Below are positions 1-5,277 of a stretch of DNA of 5,858 nt, piece by piece. The stretch is from Halovenus sp. Lineage in GTDB: Archaea > Halobacteriota > Halobacteria > Halobacteriales > Haloarculaceae. A model generated the notes under the pieces. The model did not search any database. It worked only from the letters and a program-made list of their open reading frames with translations, and was not told where the DNA came from. Made by a program: the position numbers and the translations under genes. Numbering within the stretch: the first letter of the stretch is position 1; every line of letters starts with the position of its first letter. The stretch spans positions 1 through 5,858 of the forward strand of contig JAQCNR010000238.1 of the NCBI GenBank assembly GCA_028274925.1, read 5' to 3'.

Positions 1-107
1 CGAAACTATATTTTCACCGGAGCGCTGAGAATTACTCTTGCTGGCAGCTATTTTAGCTTATAGACTAAAGAATTAAGTGATTGCGTACTACACAATGCAA
101 GTGAGGT

Positions 108-117
108 CGACGCGTCG
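108..117. repeat. 10-bp perfect palindrome CGACGCGTCG
   Basis: The sequence reads the same on both strands. It belongs to a cluster of the heptamer GCGTCGC (112-118, 126-132, and inverted at 147-153). A cluster upstream of ParB-like genes could be an operator or centromere-like site. The heptamer also occurs inside the propeller pseudogene (3774-3780), so it is not unique in the window. Confidence 0.4.
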
Positions 118-125
118 CTCCTCGG

Positions 126-153
126 GCGTCGCTTGGAAAACCGAGTGCGACGC
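126..153. repeat. Hairpin with 7-bp outer stem
   Basis: GCGTCGC (126-132) pairs with GCGACGC (147-153). Inside, TTGG can pair with CCGA (one G-T pair) around an AAAA loop, leaving a 2-base bulge. An alternative pairing of CTCGG (121-125) with CCGAG (141-145) is mutually exclusive with it. It could act as DNA (protein site) or as RNA in a long leader; nothing further shows which. Confidence 0.4.
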
Positions 154-210
154 TGTGCTGGGACACGGGCGCCGCGTCGGCTCCATAACCGCATGAACAC
201 TATCGTTACC

Positions 211-229
211 GGGAGTCTTGAAACCTCCC
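211..229. repeat. Interrupted palindrome GGGAG-N9-CTCCC
   Basis: A 5-bp stem with a 9-base spacer lies 130-150 bases before the first operon gene. It is short enough to arise by chance in GC-rich DNA and is recorded only as part of the cluster of dyad symmetries upstream of the operon. Confidence 0.25.
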
Positions 230-301
230 CACGAACGCAGCGCCAACTAACCAATCGTCGACCGACCATCTCATCGAGTCACTACGACCCCTTCGAAAGC
301 C

Positions 302-320
302 CCGTTCATCGCCAGAACGG
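302..320. promoter_or_regulatory. Interrupted palindrome CCGTTC-N7-GAACGG, possible operator
   Basis: Two perfect 6-base arms are separated by 7 bases, so the arm centres are 13 bases apart, a geometry suited to a dimeric DNA-binding protein. It ends 41 bases before the ATG at 362, where a repressor site would sit. The operon encodes DNA-binding proteins, including one with a ribbon-helix-helix-like end, so autoregulation is plausible but not shown. Confidence 0.35.
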
Positions 321-361
321 TCCACAACCCGCCGAACAACTCTCTCGGGGGCGAGCGAACG

Positions 362-1168
362 ATGAGTGAGACAAAGTCCGAAGCCAGCGGCGAGGTCCAT
401 CGGATTGCCCAGATCCCCTCACTGTTGACGAGTTCGCTCCGCGAGCTCTTGGAGACGTTCGGTGAGGATATCATCCGGCTGCAGGCCCACGGCAGCGTCG
501 AGACGACTAACCGCACCGCTGTCGACGACCTCCGGCAGTACGGGGTCAGTCGTGAGCAACAGACCAACCAGCGACTCGCCATCGAGTACGAACAACTCCA
601 CGGTGAGAGTGGGCCGGTCAATCCACTCACCAGTGAGGCGTGCGAGCGTATCCTATCAGAGCTGGATGCGGTCCTCGATACGGACCGCAGCAGCGTCGAC
701 CCGGATCTCACGGTCACCTCGATGCTGATTCGGATCACCGAGGAGCGCTTACAGGAGGTCACGCCGGCCCAATCGGCCGAGTTTGACTTGCTATTCGTCG
801 CTGACCCTGCCGAACCACCGCTGCGGGAGCCGACCAAGCGACTCAACGCCCGGCGGGGACTCTACAGTGAGCTCGGGTTCAATATCACGAACCTCAACCT
901 GCGGTCGGTCATCGAGACCGAAGCAAAGTATCACCAGCAGTCCGATGGCCAGTACCTGTCGTGGGGCGGCCCCGACGATATTCGACCTCGGACGCCGGAC
1001 CGACTGGCGATTCGGATCAACGACCACGTGCTCCCGGACACTTACGGGATGCTCAAGCCGTACCGGGTCACCGATGACAGCATCCTTGAAGTTGCCGAGA
1101 GTAATCTCGACGATATAGCGGACCGTACAGTCGCGACCGGCGATATTGCCTCGCGGGGTGAGGAATAA
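362..1168 (+). CDS. Unrecognised 268-aa haloarchaeal protein, first gene of the ParB operon
   Basis: I do not recognise the family. The protein is acidic and soluble, with no signal peptide, membrane span, nucleotide-binding loop or metal-binding cysteine cluster visible. The N-terminal 110 residues look largely helical, beginning with a segment around SLLTSSLRELLETFGEDI (19-36) that could be an interaction helix. The C-terminal half is mixed and includes a tryptophan-glycine-glycine turn near residue 200. The ATG at 362 is the first in frame that precedes haloarchaeal-type coding; a G-rich stretch about 10 bases upstream is only a weak ribosome site. The stop overlaps the next start by one base (TAATG), so the two are almost certainly co-translated. 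By position it is a partner or regulator of the two ParB-like proteins. The coding region is well supported, but the function is unknown. Confidence 0.88.
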   Translation: MSETKSEASGEVHRIAQIPSLLTSSLRELLETFGEDIIRLQAHGSVETTNRTAVDDLRQYGVSREQQTNQRLAIEYEQLHGESGPVNPLTSEACERILSELDAVLDTDRSSVDPDLTVTSMLIRITEERLQEVTPAQSAEFDLLFVADPAEPPLREPTKRLNARRGLYSELGFNITNLNLRSVIETEAKYHQQSDGQYLSWGGPDDIRPRTPDRLAIRINDHVLPDTYGMLKPYRVTDDSILEVAESNLDDIADRTVATGDIASRGEE

Positions 1169-1428
1169 TGTCGGGGACGCAGTTCACTGTCGACGCCACT
1201 GGTGACGACGGGTTCTACGTCACCGTTGCAGAGGGGGTGACGGTCTACGAATCCTACAGTGATGCAGTCGCCGAAATCCAAGAGAAGGTTTCGAGCGAGA
1301 CTGAGAGTTTCCTCGCCGAAGTCGCAATCGAGGCCAACGGTGGTGACGACGTGGCACTAACGCTGGAGCAGGTCGGCTGGCAGCAAGTCATCCAGGACAT
1401 GGCCGATGCTGGAGGCGAAGACGCATGA
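1168..1428 (+). CDS. Unrecognised acidic 86-aa protein of the ParB operon
   Basis: This small, strongly acidic protein (N-terminus MSGTQFTVDATGDDG) has no cysteines, signal or membrane segment. The pattern suggests two short beta strands (FTVDATGDDGFYVTVAEG), then a long amphipathic helix near residues 29-45 and a second helical end from about 64. I do not recognise a family. Its start overlaps the previous stop by one base and is preceded by a good GGTGAGG ribosome site. Its own stop overlaps the next ATG in an ATGA junction, so it is translationally coupled on both sides. It could be a small binding partner or stabiliser of a neighbouring ParB-like protein, but only position supports that. 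Confidence 0.85.
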   Translation: MSGTQFTVDATGDDGFYVTVAEGVTVYESYSDAVAEIQEKVSSETESFLAEVAIEANGGDDVALTLEQVGWQQVIQDMADAGGEDA

Positions 1429-2654
1429 TCGAGCGACGAGAGTTACCCGTCGACTCGCTGGACCTTGACGCGGTCCAGTCCCTCGAAGAAGCGTGGACCG
1501 GCGACGAGGACGACCGCAAGCTTGCAGACTCTATTGCCGCAGATGGTGTCCTGCAGGATATCATCGTTCGGCCGATGGATACCGTTGAGCTCGCTGACAA
1601 CCAGGCTACTGATCGTGACGACGCGACGTATGCGATCGTCGCCGGCTCGCGCCGGTATCATGCAGCGATGGAGGCCGGCTACGAGACGGTGCCGTGTAAA
1701 GTCGTCAACGTTGACGATTTGGGTGCGGCGTGGACCTCGTTGGTCGAAAATACCGACCGGAAAGAGCTCTCTGAACAGGAAATCGCCAACCAGCTCAAAC
1801 TGATCTACGAGCTGGTCCGGCCCCGAGAAGAGCCAGCGTCGTGTCCAGCTTGTGGCGTCGACATAGCAGGAGTGTCTGAGCTGTTGGCTCACTGTGAAGA
1901 GTCGGTATGTACGCTCCCGGGTAATCCCAGCGAGGGCCCGCCCGTACGGAGCAACTCAGACGGCACACAGGTGCGGCGGTTCAGTACAGACCAGCAGGCC
2001 CTAGAGTACGTCGCAAACCGCTTCCTCGGCCGGGATGATGAGAGTGCGGTGTCGATTGTCGAAGGGCACCTTCGGACCGCAGAGCTACCGCCAGTGTTGC
2101 AGTCACTGTTCAAGGCGCCCGCGGACCGAACCGACCAGGAGCGGATGGCTCTGGAGAACTACGGTATCGATGTCCGGGCGACACTCGGCAGTGGTGAGGG
2201 CAAGTCCGGTACCTCCAGGGAAATCGTCGCACTGTACGAGGCAGTCGACGAGGAAGCCGAAACGGCAGCGATTGACCCAACCGACGCGGTCCTCGAGACC
2301 GTTGGGTCGCTCCGGTTCGAGGAGATGTCCGAGCAAGAACTCCGGCGGACACTTCGTGATTTCAGACACGACGTCACCACGCAGTTAGAGGGCGATGTGT
2401 CGCCGAGCGATCAGCGCGAAGCGTTCACTGAAACACTCCAGAACTGCGCTTCGGCACTCAGAGAGAGCTACGAGGAGGTTGAACCGATGCGGCCGTTCAA
2501 AAAAGTCGACGTGCTGGGACCGGATACCCAGCAACACAGTCGATGGCACGCTCGTGTGATGCAGGAGCGCGATGTGAACGGACATGGAGAGTTAGTTCGG
2601 GAGCTGTATCAAGAACGGTTAGAGCGGCTGGCGGAGACCGAGGGGTGGGAGTAG
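1425..2654 (+). CDS. ParB-like DNA-binding protein with a zinc-finger-like insert (ParB1)
   Basis: This 409-aa protein is of the ParB/Spo0J N-terminal superfamily. Box I is GVLQDIIVRP (41-50). Box II runs from AIVAGSRRYHAA (70-81) to VPCKVV (89-94) and keeps the GxRR core that binds CTP in characterised ParBs. ENTDR (108-112) matches the ENxxR motif. Residues 140-162 then form a C2HC zinc-finger-like knuckle: C140-x2-C143-x12-H156-x5-C162. A ParB-like helix-turn-helix follows at about 194-228 (VEGHLRTAELPPVLQSL), then a long helical, acidic C-terminus. The ATG at 1425 overlaps the previous stop (ATGA) and has GGAGG upstream. The domain order suggests specific DNA binding with a CTP-switched clamp, as in known ParBs. 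The zinc-finger position between the CTP domain and the helix-turn-helix is unusual. No ParA is nearby, so a role outside classical segregation, such as regulation or silencing, is also possible. Confidence 0.9.
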   Translation: MIERRELPVDSLDLDAVQSLEEAWTGDEDDRKLADSIAADGVLQDIIVRPMDTVELADNQATDRDDATYAIVAGSRRYHAAMEAGYETVPCKVVNVDDLGAAWTSLVENTDRKELSEQEIANQLKLIYELVRPREEPASCPACGVDIAGVSELLAHCEESVCTLPGNPSEGPPVRSNSDGTQVRRFSTDQQALEYVANRFLGRDDESAVSIVEGHLRTAELPPVLQSLFKAPADRTDQERMALENYGIDVRATLGSGEGKSGTSREIVALYEAVDEEAETAAIDPTDAVLETVGSLRFEEMSEQELRRTLRDFRHDVTTQLEGDVSPSDQREAFTETLQNCASALRESYEEVEPMRPFKKVDVLGPDTQQHSRWHARVMQERDVNGHGELVRELYQERLERLAETEGWE

Positions 2655-2656
2655 CG

Positions 2657-3589
2657 ATGGCGCCGGACGCTGACCGTGAGTCCCTCCCCGAGTCGAAGCT
2701 TCCGTCGGAGTACGACGCACTCGTGGGTGTGGAATCGCTGGTCCACGGGACCCACAATCCACGACAAGTGACGCCTTCCGAGGAGCTTCGAGAGTCGGTC
2801 GCTGAGGCAGGGATTAGTAAACCGCTAATCGTGCGGCTGGATGCCAGTGACGGGGTGTATCACATCACAGATGGGTGGCAGCGGTATCAGGCTGCGACGG
2901 CATGTGGGTGGGAACAGCTCCCAGTGAAGATATATGAGACCGCACTGGATGCGTTGGCGGCGACGGAGACAGCGAGTATCGTTCGGGAGTGGTCGACGTA
3001 CGAGTGGGCGCAGTACTGTGAGTCAGTTGCGAGTGAGCTGGCGGCGGATTCGACACAGGAACTGGCCGAGATGGTGGCCGAACGGACGGTAAAGTCGCCA
3101 CGAACGGTGCGACGATACTTCGACGTGTTGTCGTTGCCAGAAGAGGTTCACCCATTGTTGGTTGATGGGCCGGATGGGACGAGCCAGCAGTGGACCGCGC
3201 TAAAACACCATAACAGCGAGGTACGTCGCTACGATGGGTTGAGCTGGACCGTTGCGGGATATCTGGCCCGCCGTCAATCATCACTCAGTACTGACCGTGT
3301 GGTGGGGATTGGGGCGATGGCAGTGGAGTTCGAGCATAGTGACGATGCGATGGAGTTCGTGGATCGGGCTGTCGAAGCACCAGACACGCGGTTGGCGACG
3401 GTGCGAAAGGAGGTATTGTTTGGTCAGCAGCACCCGCGGTACTTAGAAGTGCCTCGTGTGGCGGTGGCGTTGGACCGAGAGGAGAAGCAAGCGGTGATGG
3501 AGTACTGCCATCAGCATCGGCGGTCGTTGAGTGATGTGGTGACTGAGACGATTCGTTCGTTAGCGGCGGATGTGAGTGAGGAGTCTTAG
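2657..3589 (+). CDS. Second ParB-like protein with C-terminal ribbon-helix-helix-like domain (ParB2)
   Basis: This 310-aa protein has a ParB-type N-domain: GISKPLIVRL (52-61) as box I, and YHITDGWQRYQAATACGWEQL (68-88, with GWQR in place of GxRR) as box II. The ENxxR motif is replaced by SIVREW (107-112). A ParB-like helix-turn-helix lies at about 142-168 (TVKSPRTVRRYFDVLSLPEE). The last 48 residues (263-310) look like a ribbon-helix-helix domain: strand PRVAVALD, helix REEKQAVMEYCHQ, turn RRS, helix LSDVVTETIRSLA. The frame is open from 2543, but the ATG at 2657 is preferred because it follows the ParB1 stop by 2 bases, has a GAGGGGTGG ribosome site, and removes an arginine-rich antisense-like leader. 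Altered nucleotide motifs suggest weak or no CTP binding, with DNA contact through the added domain. It is the last gene of the operon. Confidence 0.88.
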   Translation: MAPDADRESLPESKLPSEYDALVGVESLVHGTHNPRQVTPSEELRESVAEAGISKPLIVRLDASDGVYHITDGWQRYQAATACGWEQLPVKIYETALDALAATETASIVREWSTYEWAQYCESVASELAADSTQELAEMVAERTVKSPRTVRRYFDVLSLPEEVHPLLVDGPDGTSQQWTALKHHNSEVRRYDGLSWTVAGYLARRQSSLSTDRVVGIGAMAVEFEHSDDAMEFVDRAVEAPDTRLATVRKEVLFGQQHPRYLEVPRVAVALDREEKQAVMEYCHQHRRSLSDVVTETIRSLAADVSEES

Positions 3590-3624
3590 TTATCGAAATA
3601 GAGGTAGTTACAGCAGTCTGGCAG

Positions 3625-3871
3625 TCATTCTTCACCGAGCGCGTACAGGGTATTGTCGGCGCTCCCGACGTAGACCGTTCCATCCACGACTGCCGGCGAA
3701 GAAATAACGGCCCCCTAAAGTTTCAAAGGCCGACTTCTCTGTGATATCAACCGTGGGGCCGGTTTCACAGGCCGCGTCGCCGGTGCGTGCCACATCGTCG
3801 CCGAATATCGGCCACGGCCCCGAGACCGAGTCGCTAGTCTCGCGGCGGGCGGTGCAGATTGATACTGTCAG
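3625..3871 (-). pseudogene. Collapsed PQQ-type beta-propeller lipoprotein-like gene
   Basis: Two minus-strand fragments belong to one PQQ/BamB-like propeller protein. The first (frame open 3871 to about 3713) reads SVSGPWPIFGDDVARTG, then a GPTVDITEKSAFETL stretch, the usual opening of haloarchaeal propeller proteins. Upstream of it a cysteine at 3854-3856 may be the remnant of a lipobox. The second, shifted by one base (3714 to 3625), reads ISSPAVVDGTVYVGSADNTL and ends YALGEE-stop, a typical last blade. Intact relatives are usually several hundred residues, so most blades are missing. The join falls where blade one would continue into its SSPAV strand, as expected if self-similar blades recombined and a frameshift followed. 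No start codon remains, and the frame begins within the last bases of hicA. Confidence 0.75.
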
Positions 3872-4125
3872 CTATGGCGCTCAAGCCACCCACAAAACGC
3901 TTCGAAGTCTTCTGCGCCGGCGTCATCGGCAATATCCCGGAGTGTGCCGATGCTGACCGAATCATGAGCGGGCACCACGACAGTTCGTGTGTCAGTATCA
4001 GTGTGGTCGACTGGGGGTTCCCATTTAAGAATCAGATGATCGCCAGTCGTCCGGACGTGTTGGAAGTTCCCGACGTTGACGAGAACTTTGTATATTTCTG
4101 TTCCGGAGAAGTCTCGCGAGACCAC
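3868..4125 (-). CDS. hicA: HicA-family mRNA interferase toxin
   Basis: This 85-aa protein of the HicA (YcfA) toxin family is a small double-stranded-RNA-binding-fold ribonuclease that cleaves mRNA when not held by HicB. SRDFSGTEIYKVL (3-15) is the first helix. GDHLILKW (28-35) contains the family's catalytic histidine (H30) after a glycine turn. VVVPAHDSVSIGTLRDIADD (49-68) is the strand-histidine-helix block found in the family. The start chosen is GTG at 4125, one base after the hicB stop, because it gives the compact family N-terminus. An ATG at 4140 would add a cysteine-rich MCCSN extension inside hicB and is less likely. The gene is translated right after the antitoxin. It looks intact, and the key histidine is present. 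Confidence 0.87.
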   Translation of the reverse strand: MVSRDFSGTEIYKVLVNVGNFQHVRTTGDHLILKWEPPVDHTDTDTRTVVVPAHDSVSIGTLRDIADDAGAEDFEAFCGWLERHS

Positions 4126-4126
4126 G

Positions 4127-4396
4127 TTACTGCAACACATCCGGCATGTCGTCATCCTGTGAGCGTGCCGTCTCAGGGTCAACGCCCAGCTCCCGGAGTT
4201 CCGTGTCGGTGGGTTCGTGGCCAGCCTCGCCGTCGAGGGCGGCTACCACGTCGTCGAGTGCCGCAAGCGCCGCGGCCCGCGTCTCACCTTGGGCGGAGAC
4301 GTCGGCCTGCAGGTCACGAGCGGTCCAGTGGCCGTCAGGATTCTCGACAAGTCGAATTTCCCGCCCTGTGTCATCGGGCCGATCAGCGCGTGCCAT
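4127..4396 (-). CDS. hicB: HicB-family antitoxin
   Basis: This 89-aa acidic protein is the antitoxin partner of the HicA encoded directly downstream. It neutralises the toxin by direct binding and, in studied systems, represses its own promoter. REIRLVENPDGHWTARDLQA (12-31) followed by DVSAQGETRAAALAALDDVV (32-51) is the short beta-beta-alpha core of HicB, with the usual QGETRxxAL pattern. The tail is acidic (TDTELRELGVDPETARSQDD) and shows no clear separate DNA-binding domain. Antitoxin-first order with a 1-base gap ensures antitoxin is made before toxin. The ATG at 4396 is the first in frame. No strong TATA box lies upstream on the minus strand; only a weak CCGAACTGATTTG about 27-36 bases before the ATG. 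Family identification rests on recognition plus the partner. Confidence 0.85.
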   Translation of the reverse strand: MARADRPDDTGREIRLVENPDGHWTARDLQADVSAQGETRAAALAALDDVVAALDGEAGHEPTDTELRELGVDPETARSQDDDMPDVLQ

Positions 4397-4483
4397 ATCT
4401 CTGCTATGATGACCCAGTCACAAATCAGTTCGGACGGCGTCACAAGGTAGCCGTACAACAGTCAGCGACTTATACGCTGAACA

Positions 4484-4521
4484 GGCGCAATACCACGGCG
4501 TTCACGCCGTGGCTACGCGCC
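4484..4521. repeat. Two-tier hairpin resembling an IS200/IS605-family end
   Basis: A perfect 8-bp stem, CCACGGCG (4493-4500) with CGCCGTGG (4505-4512), closes a TTCA loop. Beyond symmetric 4-base internal loops, GGCGC (4484-4488) pairs with GCGCC (4517-4521). The hairpin lies between hicB, read leftward, and a relict frame read rightward, so it is not downstream of a gene and a terminator role is unlikely. Subterminal hairpins of this form mark IS200/IS605 ends and, in haloarchaea, the 3' ends of tnpB guide-RNA regions. A TTCAA tract follows at 4544-4548. The octamer AACAGGCG flanks the structure (4480-4487 and 4547-4554). No tnpA or tnpB is visible, so this would be a solo end. Confidence 0.5.
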
Positions 4522-4562
4522 GTCACTTGGGACCAAATTCGCGTTCAACAGGCGTATTGAGG

Positions 4563-4745
4563 TTCAAAATACCGGCGGTTAAATCACAGGCGACCATATT
4601 TATCGACAGTAAGCAGGCGGTCCCGCTGGAATTGGCACCGACACTTGGCGACTCATCTCACTATGCTACCTTCTACACTGACCTTCAGAAACTCAAAGAC
4701 GAGGCTTATATTTCGGGTATTGAGGAGTTCGTCGTGCTCATCTGA
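4563..4745 (+). pseudogene. Relict reading frame, family unknown
   Basis: The frame stays open through the hairpin (formally from an ATG at 4509) but only reads like protein from about 4563, beginning LRFKIPAVKSQATIFIDSKQ and ending KDEAYISGIEEFVVLI at the TGA of 4743-4745. There is no start codon at a sensible place, no ribosome site, and base composition is lower in GC than the operon. It looks like the carboxyl or middle part of a gene cut by whatever left the hairpin. I do not recognise the family. It could still be a small expressed gene using an unusual start, but a remnant is more likely. Confidence 0.4.
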
Positions 4746-4968
4746 GTGCTGACATAAGGCCTATTGACGGCGGCGGGGCGGCAACTAGACATCATCCAAC
4801 ACGTCGGGAACGGATAGAGATTCTTGCAGACCTGTATCCAGATGCAACTCGAATTGTCGTTGACGACGCTGATATCTCGGATGTATGGGGTGGCGATACT
4901 ACTACCCGTGTGGGTTTGTTGAAGCTGTTGAGAATGGTGACCTTTCGGTTCCAGTGTCTGTTCAGTGA
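4742..4968 (+). pseudogene. Frameshifted relict gene, family unknown
   Basis: One frame reads SADIRPIDGGGAATRHHPTR and then RRERIEILADLYPDATRIVV and DDADISDVWGGD, with acidic haloarchaeal character, up to about 4895. It then turns into leucine- and arginine-rich nonsense before a TAG at 4979. A neighbouring frame picks up plausible sequence at about 4912, GFVEAVENGDLSVPVSVQ, ending at the TGA of 4966-4968. The two together look like one protein end interrupted by an indel between about 4890 and 4915. No start codon or promoter was found. It begins at the last bases of the preceding relict in another frame, so the two could be parts of a single broken gene. I do not recognise the family. Confidence 0.4.
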
Positions 4969-5094
4969 TCAGCTACTGTAGACGTTGTCGTGTGATTACG
5001 GCTATTATAACTGCACCTGAGTGTTACGCTCTCTCTGTCTCCTCGCTGCATACGCGTACTGGAATTTTGCGTGAGTTGCTATTCAAGCCCTGGC
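4969..5094. other. Non-coding decayed stretch
   Basis: This stretch is less GC-rich than the operon, with no frame I can support on either strand. A plus-strand frame across 4965-5177 is cysteine- and proline-rich and runs antisense to the better-supported 60-aa gene, so I do not call it. A short inverted pair, AGCC-CT-GGCT (about 5085-5094), lies just beyond the end of the minus-strand gene at 5095 and is too short to call as a terminator. Confidence 0.4.
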
Positions 5095-5277
5095 TCAAAC
5101 CTCCCACACTGTCGCCACAATTTCTTCCCCAGTCACACGCCACCGACACCCTGTCCAGAGGGCCTCGGTTCGTATGAATTGACCATCTGACTGTGGCTCA
5201 AACTCAACCTTTCTCTTTTCTCCACCAATAGGCTCGTAGACGAACCCACGGGTATCGGTGATGACTGACTCGTTCAT
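5095..5277 (-). CDS. Small conserved-looking haloarchaeal protein, 60 aa
   Basis: This compact protein begins MNESVITDTRGFVYEPIGGE and continues with KRKVEFEPQSDGQFIRTEAL and WTGCRWRVTGEEIV. The alternation of strands (FVYEP, KVEFEP, FIRTEALWTG, WRVTGEEIV) suggests a small all-beta fold. Its single cysteine sits between two tryptophans. It resembles hypothetical proteins I associate with haloarchaeal genomes, but I cannot name a family or function. The ATG at 5277 overlaps the stop of the upstream frame (ATGA), indicating translational coupling. No separate TATA box precedes it, so it depends on the promoter at 5504-5523. It is the best-supported gene of the small leftward cluster. Confidence 0.65.
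   Translation of the reverse strand: MNESVITDTRGFVYEPIGGEKRKVEFEPQSDGQFIRTEALWTGCRWRVTGEEIVATVWEV

Larger units (their letters stand above)
1..361. other. Upstream region of the ParB operon, no convincing gene
   Basis: No reading frame here has haloarchaeal composition; the frames that stay open are arginine- and serine-rich, as expected of non-coding GC-rich DNA. The first 100 bases are AT-richer and include an interrupted palindrome, TTTAG at 52-56 and CTAAA at 65-69, around a TATA-like CTTATAGA. If that box drives the operon, the untranslated leader would be about 270 bases, which is long for haloarchaea. Further right are a 10-bp palindrome, a hairpin and two interrupted palindromes, listed separately. 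No TATA box lies at the leaderless distance from the ATG at 362. The region may carry the operon promoter and binding sites for its DNA-binding products, but this is inferred from position only. Confidence 0.5.

Noticed and set aside
133..369. Plus-strand frame (TTG start, or ATG at 193) ending inside the start of the first operon gene
   Set aside because: The product is arginine- and serine-rich with no acidic haloarchaeal bias, has no ribosome site or spaced TATA box, and spans the palindromes. The 8-base overlap with the ATG at 362 may be chance.
271..846. Long minus-strand frame of 191 codons
   Set aside because: It runs antisense to the first operon gene and is serine- and arginine-rich, as antisense frames of GC-rich acidic genes typically are.
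1443..1892. Minus-strand frame of 149 codons opposite ParB1
   Set aside because: It lies wholly antisense to a gene with clear ParB motifs, and no promoter or domain is visible.
2543..2656. 38-residue upstream extension of ParB2
   Set aside because: The extension overlaps the end of ParB1, is arginine-rich and unlike the rest. The ATG at 2657 has a ribosome site and typical operon spacing.
3590..3624. Terminator after the ParB operon
   Set aside because: The 35 bases between ParB2 and the propeller remnant hold neither a T-tract nor a convincing stem.
2865..3683. Two minus-strand frames rich in proline, serine, threonine and histidine
   Set aside because: They are antisense reflections of ParB2 codon usage; no start signals or domains are present.
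3859..4560. Plus-strand frame of 233 codons
   Set aside because: It is antisense to hicA and hicB, which carry recognisable family motifs, and its sequence is rich in arginine and proline without a domain.
4965..5177. Plus-strand frame of 70 codons with two cysteines near its start
   Set aside because: It overlaps the better 60-aa minus-strand gene, has no spaced TATA box, and its second half reads as antisense. A transposase remnant was considered but no motif supports it.
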